Source: a virus. From it: a DNA stretch of 27,691 bases. The position numbers and the translations under genes are program-made. Shown here one piece after another: positions 6,424 through 12,253 of the stretch. Location of the stretch: positions 1-27,691 of IMG/VR virus record IMGVR_UViG_3300033143_001169; one strand, 5' to 3'. Position 1 is the stretch's first letter. Each line of letters starts with the position of its first letter. The notes under the pieces were generated by a model. That model made no database searches. It had not been told where the DNA came from and saw nothing but the letters and a program-made list of their open reading frames with translations.

Positions 6424-6776
6424 AGTTAATTATAGCCGGGAGCAGGACACTTAATGAGGTAGGGTTAATAAGTGCTGTTATTGAAAGGAATGATATCTTA
6501 TTAGATATTAAAGAAGTTGTATCAGGGTGTGCCAAAGGTATTGATACAGCAGGTGCAGAGTGGGCAGCTATTCATGGTATTACAATAAAATCATTCCCAG
6601 CAGATTGGAATAAATTTGGAAGATCTGCTGGTTATATACGAAATTCAGAGATGGCTAAATATGGAGATGCATTATTAGCTATTTGGGATGGTCATAGTAA
6701 GGGGACTCTTAATATGATTACTACTATGCAGAAACTTGAGAAGCCTGTATATATTATGGAGGTCTATTATAAATGA
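6420..6776 (+). CDS. SLOG-superfamily (DUF2493/YspA-like) protein
   Basis: A 118-residue Rossmann-like protein. Marks: MKLIIAGSRTL at 1-11, VVSGCAKGIDTAGAEWA at 34-50 (the SGxAxGID loop shared with DprA and LOG proteins), and FPADWNKFGRSAGYIRN at 61-77, followed by ALLAIWDG. Known SLOG members bind nucleotides or nucleotide-derived ligands, some as sensors, some as hydrolases. Start 6420 is preferred to the ATG at 6414 because it gives an ATGA overlap, places AAGGT nine bases upstream, and fits the family's usual N-terminus. It lies between the exonuclease and polymerase genes; a direct link to the polymerase is not shown. Confidence 0.85.
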   Translation: MKLIIAGSRTLNEVGLISAVIERNDILLDIKEVVSGCAKGIDTAGAEWAAIHGITIKSFPADWNKFGRSAGYIRNSEMAKYGDALLAIWDGHSKGTLNMITTMQKLEKPVYIMEVYYK

Positions 6777-6955
6777 AAAGTAGACAAGAGAAAGCTAATG
6801 AGATACGTGATTTGATAACACAAATTAATGCTCGTGTTGCTGAATTACAGGAAGACGGATATAGTGTTGTATTTAGTATAAGAGACTCTCAGGTAGCGTG
6901 GGATATCATAGGTAAAATAAGAGATGTTAAAATAACTAGAGTATCATCACTATAA
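6773..6955 (+). CDS. Small hypothetical protein, coiled-coil-like
   Basis: A 60-residue protein with ATGA overlap at its start (GGAG upstream) and TAATG overlap with the polymerase at its end. The first 30 residues (MKSRQEKANEIRDLITQINA onward) look like one amphipathic helix, followed by a short beta segment around YSVVFSIRD. No family recognised. Being coupled to the polymerase start, it could help set polymerase translation. Confidence 0.55.
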   Translation: MKSRQEKANEIRDLITQINARVAELQEDGYSVVFSIRDSQVAWDIIGKIRDVKITRVSSL

Positions 6956-8334
6956 TGGCTAACTGGGAGGAGAGTCTATACATAGAAACGAGAGTCGCAC
7001 AAATAATCTCCCAACAAGAACAGAATGGTTGGTTGTTTGATAGCGAGTTAGCTAGGAGACACGTCGACTCATTAGATAAGATAACAGGAGAATTATATGA
7101 TAAGATCACACAGGGATTCGGGCCTGTCAGGGACACGAAGAAGAGAACGTGCGTTCGACCGTTTGCAAAGGAAGGTGGTTATGCTGCAAAGGTCACTAAA
7201 CTCCTACAGGGAGATGAATTACCTATTGGAGGCCCGTTTACATACATTAGAGGTAAGCTCTCAGAAAAGGGATGGGTTGCAGATAACTTACTTTCCAGAG
7301 GATGGAAGCCAACCATATTTACAGAAAAAACCGGACAACCAAAGCTAACAGAGGAGGGTGAACCAGTCCAATCTCTATTAGATATGGAGGACAGTATAGG
7401 TAAGGACTACAGTGATTGGCTTACGTATGAAAAGAGACGAGCTACTATCATGAATAGGACGAATGATAAGAGGGGGTGGTTGAATAATGTACGAGAAGAT
7501 GGTAGAATACCTGCCTATGCTAATAGTTGTGGTACTAATACTGGGCGTATGCGGCACAGCCTCGTTGTTAATGTCCCTAAAGCCTCTAAAGGAATCTTGT
7601 TCGGGAAAGAAATGCGGGAGTTGTTTACAGTGCCGGAGGGAAAGGTACTTATCGGGCACGACGCAAGCGGACTGGAGGCAAGAATCACAGGACACTACCT
7701 CAACGACAAAGGACTAATATACAATCTTATAAACGGTAACTCTAAAGATGGTACTGATTTCCACACCCAAATATGGAATCCTATTAGAGATTTTATTAAG
7801 GATAGGGATGAAGCCAAGACAGTAGAATATGCCTTGATATATGGGGCTAGTGATAAGAAGTTAGGATCTATAGCATCATATAATCCTAAGAACTGGGGAC
7901 ATAGTAAACTAGGCAAAGAGATACGTAGACGTATTATGGAGAGTATGCCAGCATTAGGTGAGTTGACAGATAGGGTTAAGAAGGCTTCTGAGAGGGGCTA
8001 CTTGATTGGATTGGATGGTAGGAAGTTATATACTAGATCATCCCACAGTGCCTTAAACGTCCTCTTCCAAGGTGCTGGAGCCATAGTAATGAAGAAGAGT
8101 ATGATATTATTAGATGATTGGATCAAAGAGGAGGGTTGGACTAGTGAAGAATACTTAAAAGTAGGAGACTTTCACGATGAGGCTCAGGCCGAAGTGAAAA
8201 ATAATAAAGAAATAATTGAACTTTATTCCGATTTAGCTGTCAAATCAATAAGACAATCAGGAGAGCACTTTAATTTAAGATGTCCTCTTGATGCAGAAGC
8301 TATAGTTGGAAGTAATTGGGCAGAGACCCACTAA
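6955..8334 (+). CDS. Family A DNA polymerase, polymerase domain only (T7 gp5-like)
   Basis: A 459-residue protein matching the polymerase part of T7 gp5. Marks: N-terminal WEESLYIETRVAQIISQQEQ, which lines up with the T7 segment just after its exonuclease domain; NTGRMRHS at 195-202; motif A GHDASGLEAR at 234-243 (D236); motif B AKTVEYALIYG at 287-297; LDGRKLYTRS at 353-362; motif C FHDEA at 406-410. All key metal ligands are present, so it should be active. The segment between about 56 and 118 is shorter than the T7 region that holds the thioredoxin-binding loop, so thioredoxin use is doubtful. There is no exonuclease domain; this is supplied by 5694-6164. Starts in a TAATG overlap. Confidence 0.93.
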   Translation: MANWEESLYIETRVAQIISQQEQNGWLFDSELARRHVDSLDKITGELYDKITQGFGPVRDTKKRTCVRPFAKEGGYAAKVTKLLQGDELPIGGPFTYIRGKLSEKGWVADNLLSRGWKPTIFTEKTGQPKLTEEGEPVQSLLDMEDSIGKDYSDWLTYEKRRATIMNRTNDKRGWLNNVREDGRIPAYANSCGTNTGRMRHSLVVNVPKASKGILFGKEMRELFTVPEGKVLIGHDASGLEARITGHYLNDKGLIYNLINGNSKDGTDFHTQIWNPIRDFIKDRDEAKTVEYALIYGASDKKLGSIASYNPKNWGHSKLGKEIRRRIMESMPALGELTDRVKKASERGYLIGLDGRKLYTRSSHSALNVLFQGAGAIVMKKSMILLDDWIKEEGWTSEEYLKVGDFHDEAQAEVKNNKEIIELYSDLAVKSIRQSGEHFNLRCPLDAEAIVGSNWAETH

Positions 8335-8351
8335 ATAGAGGAAATAAACAG

Positions 8352-8798
8352 ATGGTAATTCAAGGTAAAGCAATGTGGTGTGCAGTACAAGCACCAAACG
8401 ATAAGTTCCCACCACCAGTATATGTGGTAGACTTAGTAGTTGATGAATCTAATGCAGCTACATTACGTGCAGCAGGTATTGAAGTCAAAGATAAGGATGG
8501 TGTACTTAGTGTCAAAGCTAAACGTAAACAATTCCGTAAGGATGGTACATTAAATACTAAACCTAATTGTGTTGATGCACAGAAGCGTCCATTCGAGGCA
8601 TTGATTGGTAATGGCAGTCTAGTTAATCTACAAGTAAACCCTTTCGATTGGGAATTTGCAGGTAAGACAGGTCGTTCATTAGACTTCGTAGGTATCCAAG
8701 TATTAGAACTTGTAGAGTTCTCAGGTACTAGTGATGAGTTTGAAGCATCAGAAGTAGCACCAGATGTAGCTGATGGTCAATTTGACGATGAGTTCTAA
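8352..8798 (+). CDS. Single-stranded DNA-binding protein
   Basis: A 148-residue protein that resembles phage ssDNA-binding proteins: it opens MVIQGKAMWCAVQAPNDKF, carries a basic stretch KAKRKQFRKDGTLNTKPN, then LIGNGSLVNLQVNPFDWEFAGKTG, and ends in an acidic tail DGQFDDEF with a terminal Phe. That tail type, as in T7 gp2.5 and bacterial SSB, contacts polymerase and helicase. It is shorter than T7 gp2.5 (232). Start 8352 is chosen for GAGGAAA nine bases upstream; an ATG at 8316 lies inside the polymerase gene. Codons look like those of a well-expressed gene (many CGT and GGT). Function is assigned by pattern and place rather than by a diagnostic motif. Confidence 0.72.
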   Translation: MVIQGKAMWCAVQAPNDKFPPPVYVVDLVVDESNAATLRAAGIEVKDKDGVLSVKAKRKQFRKDGTLNTKPNCVDAQKRPFEALIGNGSLVNLQVNPFDWEFAGKTGRSLDFVGIQVLELVEFSGTSDEFEASEVAPDVADGQFDDEF

Positions 8799-9009
8799 AG
8801 ATACACAGGTTGGTGGAACACATTACCAATTCCCTATACAACCTATAGATTATATCGTAAAGAATGATCTAGGGTATAGGGAAGGGAATGTTATCAAATA
8901 TGTAACAAGACATAAGTTGAAGGGTAGTGGAAAGGAAGACCTTACTAAGGCGATTCACTACTTAGAGATGATTATAGAGGAGTATAATGAAGATGGAAGT
9001 AATCCATGA
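8788..9009 (+). CDS. DUF3310 protein (T7 gp1.7-like domain)
   Basis: A 73-residue protein with the DUF3310 pattern: VGGTHYQFPIQPIDYIVKND, then GNVIKYVTRHKLKGSGKEDLTKAIHYLEMII. T7 gp1.7 carries this domain and has been reported to phosphorylate nucleotides and affect dideoxythymidine sensitivity; whether this shorter version has activity is unknown. The start at 8788 overlaps the last 11 bases of the SSB gene; an ATG at 8773 is an alternative, and neither has a strong ribosome site, so re-initiation after the SSB gene is likely. Confidence 0.88.
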   Translation: MSSKDTQVGGTHYQFPIQPIDYIVKNDLGYREGNVIKYVTRHKLKGSGKEDLTKAIHYLEMIIEEYNEDGSNP

Positions 9010-9253
9010 TACAGAACATTATCAAGTAGAATTACACACTGATGATGAGAATGGTGAGTGGTATTGGATTGTTAGTAAGGAATATGGTCTTGCTGAGAGT
9101 AAGGAGAGTTTAAAACCTCAAGCATTAGTATATTGTGAACAGTTTAATATCTTATTACAACAAGAGACACATAAAACTATCGCTGAGAATATGGTAAACG
9201 GTATGGCAGAAGAAGCCTTACAAGTTTATGCCTTTGGTGATGTTGAACATTAA
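8987..9253 (+). CDS. Hypothetical protein
   Basis: An 88-residue acidic protein, start at ATG 8987 or 8993 behind GAGGAG at 8977-8982 (the second gives the better spacing). It shows a YQVELHTDDENGEWYWIVSK segment and a helical C-terminus. The next gene but one element (9339) has a similar layout, YRVEKISLQTG followed by YGVYSNTYGVLE, and both are acidic, so the two may be distant paralogs. Function not recognised. Confidence 0.6.
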   Translation: MKMEVIHDTEHYQVELHTDDENGEWYWIVSKEYGLAESKESLKPQALVYCEQFNILLQQETHKTIAENMVNGMAEEALQVYAFGDVEH

Positions 9254-9318
9254 ATAAGATGCATCGGTGATCTGGCATCGTCAGGGTTTCGAGCACACAA
9301 ATCCTTCCAGACTTATTT
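9252..9318 (+). ncRNA. Candidate structured RNA / processing hairpin in intergenic gap
   Basis: This 85-base gap can fold into one long interrupted hairpin: AAATAAG (9252-9258) with CTTATTT (9312-9318), TCTGG (9271-9275) with CCAGA (9307-9311), and AGGGTTT (9283-9289) with AAATCCT (9299-9305, one G-T pair) closing a nine-base loop. Asymmetric internal loops separate the stems, as in T7 RNase III processing sites. It is not a tRNA: no T-loop or anticodon arm fits. It ends 20 bases before the next ATG. A hairpin by eye is not proof of a functional RNA. Confidence 0.45.
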
Positions 9319-9338
9319 TAATAGAGAGGAATAAAGAT

Positions 9339-9644
9339 ATGAGTGAAGATACAAAAGAAGAAGCATGTTGTGAAGATGAAACATGTAAAGGTAATGATGG
9401 GGAGCAAGAAGTAATCTATTCTAACGATGGTTATCGTGTAGAGAAGATTTCATTACAGACAGGTATGGATCAATATCAATACTTATATGGTGTATATAGT
9501 AATACATATGGTGTATTGGAACTTGAGACTCCTATTCTAGCTAAGGCACTTAATAGTGCTGATGAGTTAGAGGCTGCTGTTAATGCATTCTTCCAAAGTA
9601 AGTCCTTTGATGTTAAGTCCGACTCGGTAATTGAGTCAGCTTAA
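9339..9644 (+). CDS. Hypothetical acidic protein
   Basis: A 101-residue acidic protein. ATG 9339 is preferred because GAGAGGA lies eight bases upstream; the longer frame from 9267 would run through the hairpin region and lacks a ribosome site. It opens MSEDTKEEACCEDETCKGND, a Cys-dotted acidic segment, then has a YQYLYGVYSNTYGVLELE core and ends near the exonuclease start in a TAATG overlap. May be distantly related to the gene at 8987. No known family recognised. Confidence 0.6.
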   Translation: MSEDTKEEACCEDETCKGNDGEQEVIYSNDGYRVEKISLQTGMDQYQYLYGVYSNTYGVLELETPILAKALNSADELEAAVNAFFQSKSFDVKSDSVIESA

Positions 9645-10528
9645 TGAAGGTCTTAATCGACGCGGATATAATTGTATATTCTTGTGGCTTTAGTGCTGAG
9701 AAACCCATCTGGCGTGTAGTGGTTGAGGGGTCAGTATTGGCCTCTTTCCGTTATAAGAAGGAGTTAGATGAATGGGTATCTTCTGTAGGGTTAGTTGACT
9801 ATAAGGCCGTTAAGGATGCTGAGGTTGGCCCTGTAGCCCATGCTTTAGGTAATGCTAAGGAGTTAATCAAGAAGATATTGTTACGTACTGGAGCTGATGA
9901 GTATCAGTTGTATCTAACAGGTAAGGGTAATTTCAGGGATGAGATTGCTACCATTAAACCTTATAAGGGGAATAGAGATTCATCTCATAAACCACATCAT
10001 TACGATAGTCTTATACGTTATCTCACTGAGAACTGGGGAGCTATTACTGTAGAAGGGATAGAGGCAGATGATGCTATGTCTACTGAGCAGATGAGATGTC
10101 ATATAGGTAGTTTATCCGCTGAATTTGGAATTACTAAGTACTTATTTGAAGAGTTAAAAAACTTCGGTACTACATGTATAGCTACTATTGATAAAGATTT
10201 AGATATGGTTCCCGGTTGGCATTATAACTGGAATAAGGATGTTAAGTATTTTATTGATGAAGAGACTGCTATAACTTGGTTCTATGCACAGTTAATAATG
10301 GGGGATCAAACAGATAACATACAAGGTATCCCCGGAGCTGGTAAGGCTAAAGCTAAGAATACACTAATGTCTTGTGACACAGAAGAGGATATGTATTGGG
10401 CTGTACTTGATTTATATCAAGCCTATTATAGTACACTAGGTATGAAACCTATGACAGCGTTGCTGGAGAATGCTCGGTTACTTTGGATGAGACGAGAGGA
10501 GGGAGTAGATTGGAATCCCCCTTGTTAA
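9644..10528 (+). CDS. 5'-3' exonuclease (FEN/T7 gp6-like)
   Basis: A 294-residue metal-dependent nuclease of the FEN/PIN type, which removes RNA primers and, in T7-like phages, degrades host DNA and helps recombination. Acidic ligands are visible in order: LIDADII (D6, D8), VEGIEADDAM (E140, D142, D143), ATIDKDLDM (D183, D185) and GDQTDNIQGIPGAGKAKA at 220-237, the helix-hairpin-helix (H3TH) with D221 and D224. Length agrees with T7 gp6 (about 300). The ATG overlaps the previous stop as TAATG. The C-terminal codons contain the ribosome site and TTG start of the next gene. Confidence 0.9.
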   Translation: MKVLIDADIIVYSCGFSAEKPIWRVVVEGSVLASFRYKKELDEWVSSVGLVDYKAVKDAEVGPVAHALGNAKELIKKILLRTGADEYQLYLTGKGNFRDEIATIKPYKGNRDSSHKPHHYDSLIRYLTENWGAITVEGIEADDAMSTEQMRCHIGSLSAEFGITKYLFEELKNFGTTCIATIDKDLDMVPGWHYNWNKDVKYFIDEETAITWFYAQLIMGDQTDNIQGIPGAGKAKAKNTLMSCDTEEDMYWAVLDLYQAYYSTLGMKPMTALLENARLLWMRREEGVDWNPPC

Positions 10529-10917
10529 TAATCTCTCCTTTGAGAGTACCACAATCACAAAAGAAAGACTTTATACTTAATCTAAATAACTATAGGAACA
10601 CACACTTTAGATCTCTGAATACAACTAAGATAAACTATAAGTTAGCTGTAGAACCACAGATTAGAGAACTTCCTACATTTGATCAGATTAAAGTACACTA
10701 TACTGTATACCCTGCTTCTAAAAGAAGAACTGATTTAGGTAATGTAGTATCAGTACATAAGAAATATTTTGAGGATGCTTTAGTAGAATTTGGTAAGATA
10801 CCAGATGATGATTATACGCATATAGTTTTTAATTCAGAATCTTTTGGAGAAGTAGATAGGGAGAATCCAAGAGTAGAAATTGAGATAAGGGAAGTAAGTT
10901 ATGATACAACTGACTAA
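10510..10917 (+). CDS. RusA-like Holliday junction resolvase
   Basis: A 135-residue protein with the RusA pattern: KVHYTVYPASKRRTDLGNVV with the conserved Asp, then HKKYFEDALVEFGKIPDDDY with further acidic residues that would bind metal, and a closing beta segment NPRVEIEIRE. RusA-type enzymes cut four-way junctions and here would resolve branched replication intermediates, the job done by gp3 in T7. The start is most likely TTG at 10510, because AGGAGGGAG (10497-10505) lies just upstream, whereas the in-frame ATG at 10483 has no ribosome site and would add an unlikely leader. Overlaps the exonuclease gene by 19 bases. Confidence 0.82.
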   Translation: MESPLLIISPLRVPQSQKKDFILNLNNYRNTHFRSLNTTKINYKLAVEPQIRELPTFDQIKVHYTVYPASKRRTDLGNVVSVHKKYFEDALVEFGKIPDDDYTHIVFNSESFGEVDRENPRVEIEIREVSYDTTD

Positions 10918-11128
10918 AACAGAAGCCCTCTATATAGAGGAAGTACTGCAGGAGGTATTATCTATGGTACAGAATGAAGAAGTATTAGAAAGTGCTGAGG
11001 AAGTAGAGGAAGCATTAAATATAATTAGGTCATGTAATACCTACTCAGAAGAAGAGATGATTACATTAGAAGAAGGATATACAGAAGAGGCTGTTAGGGC
11101 TGAGGAGATGTTAAATGAAGTTAAATAA
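10901..11128 (+). CDS. Small acidic helical protein
   Basis: A 75-residue, strongly acidic protein beginning MIQLTKTEALYIEEVLQEVL and rich in Glu throughout. It is almost entirely helix-forming and may dimerise as a coiled coil. ATG 10901 lies within the RusA gene's end with GGGAAG upstream. No family recognised; small acidic phage proteins sometimes mimic DNA to block host enzymes, but this is only a possibility. Confidence 0.6.
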   Translation: MIQLTKTEALYIEEVLQEVLSMVQNEEVLESAEEVEEALNIIRSCNTYSEEEMITLEEGYTEEAVRAEEMLNEVK

Positions 11129-11249
11129 GGATAAAATATTAGAGAATATTGTAGGGTTTAGTATTGGAAGTATATTAATATTAGTAATGTTAATTGTAAC
11201 TAAATTTGCTATTATGTTCTTATTTAATATAAATCAGGCGGTGTGTTAA
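11115..11249 (+). CDS. 44-residue single-pass membrane protein
   Basis: This short ORF fills what would otherwise be a 120-base gap. It starts at ATG 11115, overlapping the previous gene with GAGGAG ten bases upstream, and its TAA overlaps the next ATG (TAATG). The product has a basic start (MKLNKDKILENIV) and a long hydrophobic stretch SIGSILILVMLIVT followed by FAIMFLF, consistent with one transmembrane helix. Overlaps on both sides support it. Function unknown. Confidence 0.55.
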   Translation: MKLNKDKILENIVGFSIGSILILVMLIVTKFAIMFLFNINQAVC

Positions 11250-11941
11250 TGAATAATACATTAATTATATCAGACACACATTTCCCCTATGAACATCCAG
11301 ATACATTTGATTTCTTAGAAGCATTAGCTTGGGCTTATGATATTAAAGAAGTTAAACATACTGGTGATATGGTAGATAATCATACTGGTTCTTATCATGA
11401 GATTGAGTATGGTTGCTTATCCCCTAAAGAGGAGCATGAACAAGCAAAGGAGAAGATCCAACGTCTATATAAGATGTTCCCAGATATGAATGTTATCATT
11501 GGTAATCATGGGAGTATGAGTTACCGAAAGGCTAAGACAGCAGGTATTCCAGAAGATCATCTAAAATCCTATAATGATATGTACGATGTAGATTGGAACT
11601 GGATGGATAAGGATTACTTTAAGGTTGATGAATATGGCTCATGTTTACTTGTACATACTATGGGTGCTAATACCCTTAGCAACTCTCGCAACCACTCACA
11701 CCATTCGATTCAAGGCCACCATCATGGTCGCTTTGGTATTGAGTTCTTTGGTGATACTGAGGTACTTAGATGGAGTATGACATGTGGTTGTTTGATTGAT
11801 CCACACCACCCTGCATTTAATTATGGAAGTAAGGCTACGTTAAATAGACCTATTATAGGTTGTGGTGGTATTATTGATAATGAACCTAGACTCTTTAGGA
11901 TGCAACTTAAATCTAACGGTAGATGGGATGGTAAGGTATGA
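11249..11941 (+). CDS. Calcineurin-like metallophosphoesterase
   Basis: A 230-residue binuclear metallophosphoesterase. The metal-binding motifs are present in order: SDTHFP (D9, H11), HTGDMVDN (D40), IIGNHGS (N86, H87), LLVHTMG (H136) and QGHHHGRFG (H157, H159). Such enzymes cleave phosphomono- or diesters; in phages the substrate may be nucleotides, nucleic acid ends or modified bases, and it is not determined here. The start at 11249 overlaps the previous stop, with AGGCGG just upstream; a GTG at 11243 is an alternative. Located between RusA and the reductase, it likely serves nucleotide or DNA metabolism. Confidence 0.88.
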   Translation: MNNTLIISDTHFPYEHPDTFDFLEALAWAYDIKEVKHTGDMVDNHTGSYHEIEYGCLSPKEEHEQAKEKIQRLYKMFPDMNVIIGNHGSMSYRKAKTAGIPEDHLKSYNDMYDVDWNWMDKDYFKVDEYGSCLLVHTMGANTLSNSRNHSHHSIQGHHHGRFGIEFFGDTEVLRWSMTCGCLIDPHHPAFNYGSKATLNRPIIGCGGIIDNEPRLFRMQLKSNGRWDGKV

Positions 11942-12054
11942 ATAAGAAAGAGAACCCACCATTACATCCAGATGATTATTGGCCTCCACTAACTCATGAA
12001 AAATATCAATCACAATTAAAGAAGTATAATGATTGGTTGGAGAAAACAAAATGA
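11938..12054 (+). CDS. 38-residue hypothetical peptide
   Basis: A short ORF with ATGA overlaps at both ends, preceded by GGTAAGG. The product is polar, with a Pro/Trp-rich middle (PPLHPDDYWPPL) and a basic helical tail ending in WLEKTK. The DYWPPL-like segment looks like a short binding motif. No family recognised; retained because it precisely fills the space between two supported genes. Confidence 0.5.
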   Translation: MNKKENPPLHPDDYWPPLTHEKYQSQLKKYNDWLEKTK

Positions 12055-12251
12055 CAGCAGATGTAGTAGACTTTAATGACTATAAGTATACTAGGATAGC
12101 AAAAGAGTTTGTACGATTAAGAAATGAGAGTCCCTCTGCAGCAGCACAGTACGCAAGGGAACAAGTACCTGCTGAGAAGTTCTCAGTACTATCTAAGTAT
12201 ATTGAATTAGAATTAATTAAGATAGGGGAATTTGAACCCCATGAGGAGTGA
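12051..12251 (+). CDS. Small hypothetical helical protein
   Basis: A 66-residue protein, MTADVVDFNDYKYTRIAKEF at its start, helical throughout with an acidic end (GEFEPHEE). The start at 12051 overlaps the previous stop (ATGA), with GGAG nine bases upstream; the earlier ATG at 12033 has no support. Its last codons contain GAGGAG, the ribosome site of the ribonucleotide reductase, so the two are coupled. No family recognised. Confidence 0.6.
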   Translation: MTADVVDFNDYKYTRIAKEFVRLRNESPSAAAQYAREQVPAEKFSVLSKYIELELIKIGEFEPHEE

Positions 12252-12253
12252 TA

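Noticed and set aside
9252-9318. A tRNA gene, suggested by the 7-bp closing stem and a GTTTCGA-like segment.
   Set aside because: At 67 bases it is short, no 5+7+5 T-arm or anticodon arm can be formed, and the stems nest as one hairpin rather than a cloverleaf.
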